NCBI RefSeq assembly: GCF_003990185.1
Contig: NZ_RZHF01000016.1
Coordinates: 248,001 to 312,000, forward strand
Length of the DNA: 64,000 nt
DNA from: Vreelandella nanhaiensis
Lineage (GTDB): Bacteria; Pseudomonadota; Gammaproteobacteria; Pseudomonadales; Halomonadaceae
Direction: 5' to 3'
Below are positions 27,941 through 36,554 of this stretch, piece after piece; position 1 is the first letter of the stretch, and every line of letters starts with the position of its first letter. The translations under genes were made by a program, and so were the position numbers. Under the pieces are notes generated by a model that was given only the letters and a program-made list of their open reading frames with translations, was not told the DNA's origin and made no database searches.

Positions 27941-28366
27941 TTAGCTCCAATCCAGCGGTTTGGCCAATACAAAACCCAAAACGCTGATAATGCCCGCCAA
28001 CGCCAGCAGCAGTGCCACTATTGACGCAATTTTTACCCCTTTATAAATTCCCATTTCCAAGCGCAGAATAAGCCACCCACAGCTACCGTGGGCGGCTACC
28101 ATGGCAACGACCGCACCCAGTTTAAGCACTAGCCATCCGCCCAGCAGGCCATGAAACAGAAATAATAGGGTGCCTGAAAATATGGCAATCAAAGCTGCCG
28201 GTGTTGCCACGGAAATATAAAAAAACCGCGGCATGGGCGGAGAGCCCTGGGCAAAGCCCGCATCTTTACGCAGCTGTAGTGAATAGCTAAGTAACGCAGG
28301 CAGATACAGAAGTGAGCCGCACCAGATAACGAGCGAGGCTATATGCAGCAGTTTTAGCCAGGGCAT
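27941..28366 (-). CDS. CopD/HemJ-like membrane protein
   Basis: 141 residues with four predicted helices. The N-terminal WLKLLHIASLVIWCGSLLYL resembles HemJ and CopD-superfamily proteins, whose first-helix histidine can bind heme or copper. Proximity to a caa3 oxidase supports a link to heme or copper handling. HemJ (protoporphyrinogen oxidase) and a CopD-type protein cannot be told apart by eye. Confidence 0.7.
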   Translation of the reverse strand: MPWLKLLHIASLVIWCGSLLYLPALLSYSLQLRKDAGFAQGSPPMPRFFYISVATPAALIAIFSGTLLFLFHGLLGGWLVLKLGAVVAMVAAHGSCGWLILRLEMGIYKGVKIASIVALLLALAGIISVLGFVLAKPLDWS

Positions 28367-28449
28367 TGAAGCTTCCTTGCGTGGCGTTGGACTTAGGTAA
28401 ATTGTTCTCCCTTTACTTTAGTCAACACTTGACACTCTGGCTAGGCGAT

Positions 28450-29301
28450 TTATGTCAGGGTAATTTCGTAACCCGTGAATTTCCGGAGATTAATTACCCC
28501 GCTATCCAGAATTAGATACTGTCCTTTAATTCCTTGCAGTATGCCTTCGACCAGCGGTTGCTTATCAAAATTATGGGATACCACCTTGCGTGGAAAAACT
28601 TCGACCGGATAGTGAAACGTGGAAGGTGTTTCATTCAATGCACGAATCGCGTCCTCTCCATGTAGGTCACGCAGTTGATTCAAGCCATCGCTAAGCGTTT
28701 CCAGCAGGCGATCACGCTCGGCACTTAAATCAAGCGACTCCACTTCCCCTTTCAACATGGCTCGCCAATTGGTTCGGTCACTTACCTGCTCCTTGAAAAG
28801 CATCTCGACAAACCCTGACTGCTGGCGTGTGTTGACTTCCAGTATAGGAAGCGCCTGGATAGCACCTTGGTCCAGCCAGCGGGTCGGCATCTGGGTTTTA
28901 CGGGTGATGCCCACCTTAAGTCCTGAGGAATTAGCCAGATAAACAATATGCGGTTGAAAGCAGTGCTTTTCGCCCCACTCGGGCTCACGACAAGTACCTA
29001 AGAAAAAGTGACAGGTTTCCGGTTTCATGATGCAGGTATCGCACTGGGCCAGTCGCTTGAAGCAAGGGTAGCAGTAGCCTTGCGCAAAGCTTTTCTTGGT
29101 TGCCCGACCGCAATGCGTACAGGCAATCGCCCCGCTCCACTCAAGCGATATCGGTTTGCCGATTCGCTCATTCAGGGGAACCTGATGCTTGCCTGCGCGC
29201 AAATGATAGACCACTTGAGCATCTTGGTGGCTTGGCAGTGCCGCCGCCATTTTGCTTAAACATCCTTGAATCTGGTTGGACACTTCAATCACGCGTTGCA
29301 T
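28450..29301 (-). CDS. DUF2797 zinc-binding protein
   Basis: 283 residues using the ATG at 29301; the open frame extends to 29385 but overlaps yeaC more deeply. The core has cysteine pairs ACTHCGR, GYCYPCFK and CDTCIMKPETCHFF that look like zinc sites, then YLANSSGLKVGIT, a family hallmark. DUF2797 proteins are conserved in gammaproteobacteria; function unknown. It overlaps the end of the YeaC-like gene and is probably cotranscribed. Confidence 0.85.
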   Translation of the reverse strand: MQRVIEVSNQIQGCLSKMAAALPSHQDAQVVYHLRAGKHQVPLNERIGKPISLEWSGAIACTHCGRATKKSFAQGYCYPCFKRLAQCDTCIMKPETCHFFLGTCREPEWGEKHCFQPHIVYLANSSGLKVGITRKTQMPTRWLDQGAIQALPILEVNTRQQSGFVEMLFKEQVSDRTNWRAMLKGEVESLDLSAERDRLLETLSDGLNQLRDLHGEDAIRALNETPSTFHYPVEVFPRKVVSHNFDKQPLVEGILQGIKGQYLILDSGVINLRKFTGYEITLT

Positions 29302-29569
29302 CCCGAGCCAGGCCCGCCATTTCCGGCGTGACATTAGCACCTGAAGACGCTGCTCCGCAGGTGCGCTGCTCAAGATAGCCCACACGGTTCTCTTCAGGCA
29401 CGTTGTTTTCAGCCTCGTAACGCATGACCGCTTCCAGACAGAGTTCCGTTTGCTCCTGAGTCAAGAAACGACCGTCGGGCCATTTGCGTAGCGATACCGC
29501 CTGCTTGAGACTTTCATAAATTGCAGGCGTCATCTGGTTAATCATTTTATCAAAGGTCATATCGCTCAT
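29285..29569 (-). CDS. YeaC-like (DUF1315) protein
   Basis: 94 residues, matching the small DUF1315/YeaC family: FDKMINQMTPAIYESL at the N-terminus and WPDGRFLTQEQ in the middle. Function unknown. It lies 10 bp after the rhomboid gene stop and overlaps the DUF2797 gene by 17 bp, forming one operon. Confidence 0.85.
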   Translation of the reverse strand: MSDMTFDKMINQMTPAIYESLKQAVSLRKWPDGRFLTQEQTELCLEAVMRYEAENNVPEENRVGYLEQRTCGAASSGANVTPEMAGLARDATRD

Positions 29570-29579
29570 TGAAAGCCTC

Positions 29580-30431
29580 TCATTTTTTTCTCAAACGTCG
29601 GGACGAATAGTACCAGCCCGTCACAAGCCCCACGAGGAGTCCACCCAAATGCGCTTCGTTGGCCACGTTGCCAAAACCTACTGAACCCGCCAGGTCCGTC
29701 ATGGTGAATACCATCCACCCCAACATGAAAACCACCAGCATTTGAGGCACAAAAAATCCGCTGTAGGGTACGCGGCGTGACATTAACCAGACATGGCCCA
29801 ATAGCGCATAAACGACGCCCGACATGCCGCCGAACAGTACCGTACCCGTCACGTACTGGGCGAGATTGGCACCAATACCCGCCACCAGGATAAGCAGTAG
29901 CATGGTTCGGCTGCCCTGTAGCGCCTCGATCTGGCGCCCAAAATACCACAGCCACATCAGGTTGAAGATGAGATGCATCCAGCCAAAGTGCAAAAATGCC
30001 GGAGACAGCAACCGCCATACCTGCCCCGACCCTAGTGCATCGGCTAAGCTGCCATACACTAGCTGATTACCACTAACGCCGACCGGCACAATGGTAAGTG
30101 CCGTCATGAGGCTATCGCCAAAAAGTCCTATTAGCGTAAAAATCATCAGACTGATGACAATGACCATCGCGGTGACGGGAACCCTTCTGAGTGTGGCTAA
30201 CGTGTTGCCTTTTGTATGAGGGTGTTCAACGGGTTGATCCAGAACAAGCGGCTCACCGCGTTCCCAGCGTACAACCAGCGCTTTGAGCTGCTCGTGCTGG
30301 CGCGGATCGGCTATCCACAACAAAGGGCCATCGGGCTCTTCAGTAATGCGGTGGCCGATTCGATAATGCCAAAGTGCCTTGCGCAGCTCCTGGGTATTGG
30401 CGCCACTTGGTAAACGCACAACGGGGTGCAT
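29580..30431 (-). CDS. Rhomboid intramembrane serine protease (GlpG-like)
   Basis: Cleaves transmembrane substrates within the membrane. The 283 residues begin with a cytosolic domain (about 1-85) as in GlpG, then six to seven helices. The oxyanion HxxxN motif is in MHLIFNLMWLW, the catalytic serine in GMSGVVYALLGH and the catalytic histidine in NEAHLGGLLVG. The start at 30431 follows AGGGAGAG. Confidence 0.92.
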   Translation of the reverse strand: MHPVVRLPSGANTQELRKALWHYRIGHRITEEPDGPLLWIADPRQHEQLKALVVRWERGEPLVLDQPVEHPHTKGNTLATLRRVPVTAMVIVISLMIFTLIGLFGDSLMTALTIVPVGVSGNQLVYGSLADALGSGQVWRLLSPAFLHFGWMHLIFNLMWLWYFGRQIEALQGSRTMLLLILVAGIGANLAQYVTGTVLFGGMSGVVYALLGHVWLMSRRVPYSGFFVPQMLVVFMLGWMVFTMTDLAGSVGFGNVANEAHLGGLLVGLVTGWYYSSRRLRKK

Positions 30432-30545
30432 AGTCTCTCCCTGTAAAAACCTTCGCCCATGCAAAAGGGATATGTCAGTTCAGTAAATAACCGGCCTCTT
30501 TATCACTGAACCTCTCTCGATAAAGGGGAATAAAAACCATAAACC

Positions 30546-30576
30546 AAAAAAATCCGGCGGAGGGGGCCGCCGGATC
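30546..30576 (-). terminator. Strong terminator, possibly the 3' end of a small RNA
   Basis: On the minus strand a perfect 9-bp stem ATCCGGCGG / CCGCCGGAT is followed by T7. It lies about 110 bp past the metallophosphoesterase stop. Just upstream in the transcript are two copies of CCCTTG (30577-30600). The same GATCCCTTG block precedes the hairpin at 37813. It may therefore end both an mRNA and an independent sRNA. Confidence 0.8.
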
Positions 30577-30684
30577 AAAGCAAGGGATCATTCAAGGGAA
30601 CACCTACTCTGATATCCGACTGCACAGTTAGTTCAGCCTTTTTGAAAAAATAATGTAAGCAATTGTATCAAAAAGAAGCTTAGG

Positions 30685-31671
30685 TTAATCAGAATCATTT
30701 CTATCTAAATCCGTGCAGGCGCAATCCTCTTCAACTACTTGAACCCACTCGAAGTTATCAGCGCTTAGCTTAGTTTCTCCGCTCCAGCGATAGGCCACCA
30801 GCCGACCATACTTCACTGCACTATAATCCAGGCAGGCAATATTCTGGGTCGGTAGTGCCGGAATTCCTTCACACCAGTAGTGGCCAATAAAAAGCGGTGG
30901 CTCTTGGGGACCGTAGTAGCTCAAGCGCTGACGCTCATGTGGGCTTAACGGACGCGTTTCCAAATCGCCCGGCAGGTTATCTGGCTGAAACACCACATCG
31001 CCCCACTGCTCGGGATGGGCAGCCCAGAAATGCGCCCGAAAGCTTTGCCGGGTATAGCCATCGCCTGATTGAATAGTCATGCCCCGTGGCAGGGGGATAT
31101 TCGCTCCACGGGTCAGTCGGTCAATAATTTGATAAGCCTGGGTGGAGGTATCGGTCGACTCTATCAGAAAGCTGTTATCGATACGCCCATCCGGAAAACG
31201 CTTTTTTAACTGATTAATAAGCGCTTCATCCCAACACGCATGCACAACGCGAATACCATCCATTTCCAAAAAAAGCGGTAGCGTTTTAAACCAGGCCAGC
31301 GTGTCATCCCATTCATTGGTGTAATCCTGGTACTGGGCCAGTGTATCTTCCATGATACGATTATGACGTGGCGTATGCTCGCGCAGCCAGCGCTTGGCAC
31401 TGCCGGGCGGTGCTGGGTGGGTATATGCCAGCGCATTGTGTTCATGATTACCCATGACGATATACGCTTCACCCGCTTCCACCATGCGCCGGGCCACGGT
31501 AACGGCCAGACGAATGCGCGGACCTCGGTCAATCAGATCGCCTAGAAAAATCACTTTACGCTGCGGATGCTGGTATACGCCGCCTTGCTCTCGGTAACCC
31601 AGTTTTTCCAGTAAGGCAACCAACGTGGCACCGCAGCCATGAACATCACCAATCAGGTCGTAACCCGCCAT
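30685..31671 (-). CDS. Metallophosphoesterase (ApaH/PrpA-like)
   Basis: 328 residues with calcineurin-type motifs in order: DLIGDVHGC, FLGDLIDRGPR, IVMGNHEHNA, a histidine in VHACWDEA and GHYWCEG near the C-terminus. These bind a dimetal centre that hydrolyses phosphoesters. Substrate (protein phosphate or dinucleotide) is open. The ATG at 31671 is 2 bp after the nadK stop, so it is cotranscribed with nadK. Confidence 0.85.
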   Translation of the reverse strand: MAGYDLIGDVHGCGATLVALLEKLGYREQGGVYQHPQRKVIFLGDLIDRGPRIRLAVTVARRMVEAGEAYIVMGNHEHNALAYTHPAPPGSAKRWLREHTPRHNRIMEDTLAQYQDYTNEWDDTLAWFKTLPLFLEMDGIRVVHACWDEALINQLKKRFPDGRIDNSFLIESTDTSTQAYQIIDRLTRGANIPLPRGMTIQSGDGYTRQSFRAHFWAAHPEQWGDVVFQPDNLPGDLETRPLSPHERQRLSYYGPQEPPLFIGHYWCEGIPALPTQNIACLDYSAVKYGRLVAYRWSGETKLSADNFEWVQVVEEDCACTDLDRNDSD

Positions 31672-31673
31672 GC

Positions 31674-32597
31674 TTAATCTCCCAGCCGGTGGCTCCAACC
31701 TAGTTTACTGCGCAGCACTTCATAGAAATTATGCCCGATGGGATGCACAAGCTTGACGCGCTCGGCCTTGCGCTTAATTACCAGTACGTCATCTGGCTTG
31801 GCAACGGCTCGGGTCTGCCCATCGCAGCTTATATGCGGGTACGCCTGATTGGTTTCCCCGATATGAATGCGAATCTCACTGGCTGCATCCACTACAATGG
31901 GGCGGCTTGAAAGCGTATGAGGAAACATGGGCACCAGCGTCACGACATCGAGCTTGGGGTGCATGATGGGTCCCCCACCAGAAAGTGCGTATGCCGTTGA
32001 CCCGGTTGGCGTGGCGATAATCAAGCCATCGCTACGCTGGCTGTACACAAACTGGCCGTCAATAAACAGCTCGAACTCAATCATGCGTACGGCTTTTCCA
32101 GGATGCACGACCACTTCATTCAAAGCATCGCCATTGCCTACCGCAACACCGTTACGGTACAGCACCGCATCCAGCAAAAAGCGCTCTTCGATCTCGTACT
32201 CACCGGCCAGGACTTCGCCTACCCGGCTTTCCAGCTCATCCGGCGAGATATCGGTAAGAAACCCCAGCCGCCCGCGGTTAACGCCTAAAATCAGTGTGCC
32301 ACTTCGGCAAAGCGTGCGGGCCGCACCCAGCAAGCTACCATCGCCACCAATCACAATCACAAGATCGCAAAGCTCGCCCAGCATCCGGCGGCTCGCTTCG
32401 GGCTGGCCGTGGTGAGGAATCACGGTTGCCGTACGGTCTTCGACCAATACGTGATAGTCGTGCTCGACAAGGTAGCGAATCAACCGCTGTAACGAATCGA
32501 CGACTTTTTCACTTCCCAGGCGACCAATCAAGCCGATCGTTTTAAAGGGCCGGGTACTCCTCTGGTCGGGTGACGGCCTTGACGTTGGATTCAGCAT
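31674..32597 (-). CDS. nadK: NAD kinase
   Basis: Phosphorylates NAD+ to NADP+. 307 residues, slightly longer than E. coli NadK because of an N-terminal tail. Diagnostic segments: VIGGDGSLLGAAR (catalytic GGDGS), LGVNRGRLGFLTD, ALNEVVVHPG and TPTGSTAYALSGGGP. The downstream gene is a phosphoesterase 2 bp away. Confidence 0.95.
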   Translation of the reverse strand: MLNPTSRPSPDQRSTRPFKTIGLIGRLGSEKVVDSLQRLIRYLVEHDYHVLVEDRTATVIPHHGQPEASRRMLGELCDLVIVIGGDGSLLGAARTLCRSGTLILGVNRGRLGFLTDISPDELESRVGEVLAGEYEIEERFLLDAVLYRNGVAVGNGDALNEVVVHPGKAVRMIEFELFIDGQFVYSQRSDGLIIATPTGSTAYALSGGGPIMHPKLDVVTLVPMFPHTLSSRPIVVDAASEIRIHIGETNQAYPHISCDGQTRAVAKPDDVLVIKRKAERVKLVHPIGHNFYEVLRSKLGWSHRLGD

Positions 32598-32751
32598 GGA
32601 CGGCTCTCGCTAGCATCAGCTTCCCATTATGGAGCTACCCAGGGTATCGGGCAAATAGGCTTAGTCAAATTAAGACAACTACTTAGTAAGAAGTCGTCTG
32701 ATTAGCACCCACGCTTGATCCTCTGCCAGAGCCGGTTGCTGGCAAAACATC

Positions 32752-33633
32752 TCAGGCAATAGCCGTCTTGCGGCGTGAGAGCCACCAGTGATTCAACCAA
32801 AGCGATGCGCCCATGATCAGCGCGCCTATCAGCAACCGGATGATATCTGCATCGCGGTTCCATATAAGCAGGTTGACCAGAAGCCCTGCCGGAATGAGTG
32901 CGTTGTTCATGATCGCCAACGCGCCCGCATCAACTTTTGTCGCACCCCGATTCCACACAAAGTAGCCGACTCCTGAGGCCATTAGCCCAAGCCACGCCAG
33001 TACGCCCCACTGAACGGGGGTAGAAGGGAGCGCGTCACTATTGCCAAACAGCAGGTAAGCGGGCAGCGCGACCAGCATGGCGCCAATAAAGAACCAGCCA
33101 AACACATTATGCCAAGCCAGAGTGGGCGGTAAATCAGCGGCTAGGCGACGATAGCCAACCTGGCCAAGGGCAAAGCACATGTTGGCGCCCTGTACCACGA
33201 GAAACCCGAGCCAAAAACCGCTATCAATACCATCGTAGCGAATCACCGCAGCGCCCACGACGGCCAGCAGCGCAGTTAACAGATAAACTGGCGTGAAACG
33301 CCTGAACATAAGATCGTCCAGCAGAGCAATGTAGACCGGAGTAAAGATCGTAAACAGCAACACTTCAGGCACTGAAAGCAGTAAAAACGACTGGTAAAAA
33401 AAGGTGTACATGACCCCCAGCTGTATAGCACCCAATGCCATCAACGCCAGACGCTGCTTACCACGCAGTAAGCTGGGGCGTAAAAAAGGCAAAAAGACCA
33501 GCATCGCCAGCGTGACCCGGACCAGCACCGCAAAATAGCTGTCAACCTGCCCGGCCAGATACACGCCAATCAATGAAAAGGAAAACGCCCAAAGCACCGT
33601 TATGCTTATTAGATAACTCACTGTAAACCTCAT
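32752..33633 (-). CDS. EamA-family (DMT) transporter
   Basis: 293 residues with ten predicted helices arranged as two EamA repeats (second from about residue 145). Members export amino acids, amines or metabolites. The closing residues WLNHWWLSRRKTAIA are basic, consistent with a cytosolic tail. Substrate cannot be read from the sequence. It stands alone. Confidence 0.82.
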   Translation of the reverse strand: MRFTVSYLISITVLWAFSFSLIGVYLAGQVDSYFAVLVRVTLAMLVFLPFLRPSLLRGKQRLALMALGAIQLGVMYTFFYQSFLLLSVPEVLLFTIFTPVYIALLDDLMFRRFTPVYLLTALLAVVGAAVIRYDGIDSGFWLGFLVVQGANMCFALGQVGYRRLAADLPPTLAWHNVFGWFFIGAMLVALPAYLLFGNSDALPSTPVQWGVLAWLGLMASGVGYFVWNRGATKVDAGALAIMNNALIPAGLLVNLLIWNRDADIIRLLIGALIMGASLWLNHWWLSRRKTAIA

Positions 33634-33829
33634 TCTCTAAAATGGTTTACTTGAATTATACGGACTTCTTCTCGCCTGCCAACCAATAAACCGTCATTTA
33701 CACCTGTAGGTTTGCGCCCGGCACTTCGTACTGTAGGTTTAACTAAAATGGACTGTAAGCAAGGTGAAGGTGAAGGACACCCAAGCCGCGTGGCGGAAGA
33801 CCTCCCGTTTCTAACCGCAACTCTGGCAG
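33634..33829. other. Intergenic, probably part of a decayed insertion sequence
   Basis: No intact gene. It precedes a transposase tail and carries one AAAATGGACT motif near 33746 that recurs at 36.4 kb. Confidence 0.35.
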
Positions 33830-33982
33830 GTATCCTGTTCGTTCTGCGCTCGGACCTTTCCCTGGCTAGGACGGATGAGGCGACTCGCCACTCGCTATCA
33901 AAGGCGAGTCGATATTCATTATGCCTTTACGCTACTGGGCTGCTCCCTGATCTGTCTGAATAAGCTTCAAGGCAGGTTCTGA
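33830..33982 (+). pseudogene. C-terminal remnant of an IS5-type transposase
   Basis: In the frame ending TGA at 33980-33982 the peptide reads ARTFPWLGRMRRLATRYQ followed by a hydrophobic tail (LLGCSLICLNKLQ). IS5/IS427-group transposases end with ERTFAWLGRxRRLSKDYE and a hydrophobic tail. The catalytic part and both IS ends are missing. A remnant next to decayed genes. Confidence 0.65.
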
Positions 33983-33988
33983 AGTCAC

Positions 33989-34516
33989 TTAGCTCTTTAT
34001 TACCTTATTTAGCAATCGTAAAACGGAGTCGGTTACCAATCCGTAGATTACGTGCTGCTTAAGGCCGCGCGCATGGTCTTGCCAAGGATAATCTTGGGGT
34101 TTGGCTGCAAGGCCTGTGACTGAATTGAGAATTTCGTCCTGGGCTATGAATAGTCCAAGTCCGAAAAGTGCGCCTCGGCCTGTCGTGAGCACTGGATACT
34201 GATCACCTAGCGCCCCATAAAGCGCACCAGGCCCAACTCCCAGGCTGTAGTGCACCATTTGCCCGGCTGGGTGGGGCTGAGAAGGAGAAAGCTCCTTGCC
34301 GGTCGCCTCCGCTACCTTATTCGCAGTGACATGTGCGGGGTCCATTCCGCCTGGACGCACCTGCTGGGTGCGCTGTCGCGTTTCGGGATCTTCATGTTCC
34401 CAGTCAAACCAATCGAACCGGTCCATAACCCATACGGCAATAGCACCGGCTACAGCCCCTTTCAGGGCGCCGTTTATTAGACTGTTTCGCTCCATGCGAT
34501 TGTCTGCGTGTCGCAT
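33989..34516 (-). CDS. DUF1440/YagU-like membrane protein
   Basis: 175 residues starting after an ideal AAGGAGG site. A hydrophobic glycine/alanine-rich segment (LKGAVAGAIAVWVMD) opens the protein, then a polar loop (about 35-85) and glycine-rich membrane segments. It resembles YagU-type inner-membrane proteins, linked to acid or stress tolerance in E. coli. Function here is not certain. Confidence 0.65.
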   Translation of the reverse strand: MRHADNRMERNSLINGALKGAVAGAIAVWVMDRFDWFDWEHEDPETRQRTQQVRPGGMDPAHVTANKVAEATGKELSPSQPHPAGQMVHYSLGVGPGALYGALGDQYPVLTTGRGALFGLGLFIAQDEILNSVTGLAAKPQDYPWQDHARGLKQHVIYGLVTDSVLRLLNKVIKS

Positions 34517-34698
34517 TTTCGCCTCCTTCGATACCGGTTTTTTACTAAGCTTTGGAGTTAAGCAATTCCATTACCAATTAGCGAAATGTTACTGCTTGGT
34601 TAAGCTAGCAGGATACAACGTGGAAGCCAGCTGGCTTTCTAACAAGCTAGGAATGTATCGTTTCTGTAGCAATTTTTCCTGAAGCTAATTTTCTTCGC

Positions 34699-35313
34699 TC
34701 ACCCAGTGTTCTGCGCGGGGTAGGGTGTTTGCTTGAGAAGGTTGGCTAGGTGCACGCAGTTACGCGCGAGACCAGCCGTTGCTTTCTGGATCATCTCTGG
34801 CGTTTGGGAGAGATCCTTGAAATCGGTCGGCTGCATCGCTTCACCCACCCAATAGGTGCAGGCACTGGCGGGAATGGTGAAGCCGACATCGTTCAACCCC
34901 TGGAAAAGCTCGGCAATGATATGATGGGCTCCATCCTCGTTGCCTACCACCGCGACGCCTGCGACGCGGCCATAGGAAACCAGCCGTCCTTCATCGTCCG
35001 TCTCGCCGAGAAACGCGTCCAGCCGCTCAAGCACGCGCTGGCAAATGCTGGAAGGGTGGCCTAGCCAGACGGGCGATCCGAGAATAAAAATGTCAGCATC
35101 AAGAATCTTCTGCCGTATCGCAGGCCAATCATCCCCCTCGCCTTCATCAGAGGTCACGCCGGGCTTGATATTGTAGTCAGCTGCACGCAGTTGCTCACCC
35201 GTCACGCCATAGCGTTCGAGTTCGGCCAATGTCTCTGCTAGCAGTCGTTCACAAGAAGATTCGCCGGGCGAGGCTTTTAAGGTGCAATTGATAGCAAACG
35301 CGGATAATGACAT
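34699..35313 (-). CDS. Flavodoxin-like NAD(P)H-dependent oxidoreductase
   Basis: 204 residues (start at 35313, AGAGG upstream). The N-terminal AINCTLKASPGESS is the FMN phosphate loop, ADIFILGSPVWLGHPS is the flavin-binding core of the NADPH-dependent FMN reductase/flavodoxin fold. Probably reduces quinones, nitro compounds or metals. It follows an AhpD-like pseudogene on the same strand and a divergent broken MarR gene, suggesting a former electrophile-response cluster. Confidence 0.83.
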   Translation of the reverse strand: MSLSAFAINCTLKASPGESSCERLLAETLAELERYGVTGEQLRAADYNIKPGVTSDEGEGDDWPAIRQKILDADIFILGSPVWLGHPSSICQRVLERLDAFLGETDDEGRLVSYGRVAGVAVVGNEDGAHHIIAELFQGLNDVGFTIPASACTYWVGEAMQPTDFKDLSQTPEMIQKATAGLARNCVHLANLLKQTPYPAQNTG

Positions 35314-35382
35314 GACAATACCTCTGTCAGTAGATCCATTCAGGCCCCTCCTTACCAAGGGCCATCCTGCGATGTGCGGCTC

Positions 35383-35670
35383 CTAAAGATGGGAGGCATG
35401 CGTGGCGGCCCCACCAGTACGAATGGAAGCGGCTACCAACGACACTTCGGCGAGCTGTACAACCGAAGCATCTTCATCGCGCACCGCTTTCTTGTGCAAC
35501 TCTATGCTATACGGGCATTGCGTGGTGGGCGCTACGGCAACGGCAATGAGCTGCTTCTATTGGACGGTGAACGCCCCTTCGGTGAAGGCGGCCTTATCGA
35601 AAGTCCAGGACGCTTTCATCGCGTCAGGCGCATCCTCGTCAAGGCGCTTGAGTTTGTTCAGCTGTTTCAC
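35383..35670 (-). pseudogene. AhpD/carboxymuconolactone decarboxylase-family gene with nonsense mutation
   Basis: On the minus strand one frame from a GTG at 35670 reads QLNKLKRLDEDAPDAMKAS, then FTEGAFTVQ, a TAG stop, and in the same frame KQLIAVAVAPTTQCPYS to a TAG at 35383. That is the CMD/AhpD family pattern (LIAVAVAxxTQCPYC). Besides the internal stop, the second cysteine of the CPYC redox motif is Ser. It is upstream of the flavodoxin-like gene on the same strand. Confidence 0.78.
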
Positions 35671-35754
35671 ATCAAAAATAAAAGCCCACCTTTATATGCG
35701 TGCGGCATGCATATATATAAAGTAGTCAGCAAAATCTTTCGGGGCAAGAATGCG

Positions 35755-36323
35755 ATGTGTATTGATACCTCTGAACGCTTGGCCAACCTCGTGGGTGCGT
35801 TAGCGTTAGGCATTGCAGAGCGTATACGGCTGGCAATATCGGAGCAGACCCCTCTTGGCGGGGAGCACTTGCAGCGATGGTGGTTATCGGCCACACGCCA
35901 AGCTTGTCGATCGGCCAGTTGGTGCACGTACTCAGGCTAAGTCATCCCGACACGGTGAGAATTGTAGACCTCCTTGAAGACGCCGGTTTCCTTGAGCGTT
36001 CGCCATCGGTGCATGATCGTCGTACATTGGCGTTACACCTGACCGTAGAAGGTGAGGCTGAGCGTGCAGCAATACTTGAGCGCCGTCAGAAAGCAATCGA
36101 GGCAGTTATGAAGCGGGTTCCTACCGAGGACCTTCCTGTCTTGGAACGCCTCGCCGAGACGATGCTATCGACGATGCCTCACGATGCAACAACCGCCTTA
36201 GCTGTTTGCCGGTTCTGCAATCAACTCCAATGCCCGGCCTGCCCCATGGACAAGTTTGGTGATCTCGGGGCTCCTGGAGAAAAAGCTGTTGGGCCCAAGG
36301 CGACGTTACAGCCCGCGCAATAA
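35755..36323 (+). pseudogene. MarR-family regulator with frameshift
   Basis: The N-terminal part (ERLANLVGALALGIAERI, then SEQTPLGGE) and the remainder (AAMVVIGHTPSLSIGQL, VRIVDLLEDAGFLERSP, DRRTLALHLT) are MarR-like but lie in different frames. The shift is near 35860-35870, where one base appears to be missing. The C-terminus has a four-cysteine cluster CRFCNQLQCPAC, seen in some MarR proteins and suited to metal or redox sensing. It is divergent from the broken CMD gene and the flavodoxin gene. A sequencing error is the alternative. Confidence 0.72.
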
Positions 36324-36423
36324 TTTAAGAACGATACCAAACGGCGCAGCACATGCCTTAAGCCGCGCTGAGCTACTGATAACTATATGGTGGGTGGTCA
36401 CGCAGCCCCCAGGCAATGTCAAA

Positions 36424-36522
36424 AATGGACTCGCGCGACATCGCAGTCCATTTAATACAAGAATAGATGGACTGAGAAAAAATTATAACTATTTGAAAGC
36501 AAAGGGAACCTTTTAGTCCATT
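36424..36522. repeat. Four alternating TGGACT/AGTCCA motifs
   Basis: TGGACT (36426-36431), AGTCCA (36445-36450), TGGACT (36468-36473) and AGTCCA (36515-36520) alternate in direction within 95 bp, with flanking A/T runs (AAAATGGACT, AGTCCATTTT). The arrangement can fold into nested hairpins or offer paired operator half-sites. No gene lies here. Confidence 0.55.
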
Positions 36523-36554
36523 TTTTCTAAAAAACAGGTCCGTTATATTAATGG

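Noticed and set aside
33712..33963. 83-codon plus-strand frame
   Set aside because: Runs over the IS5-type remnant in a different frame from the recognisable transposase tail.
35374..35940. 188-codon plus-strand frame taken as one gene
   Set aside because: Its first two thirds are antisense to the CMD pseudogene; only the last part (from about 35755) is the MarR N-terminus before the frameshift.
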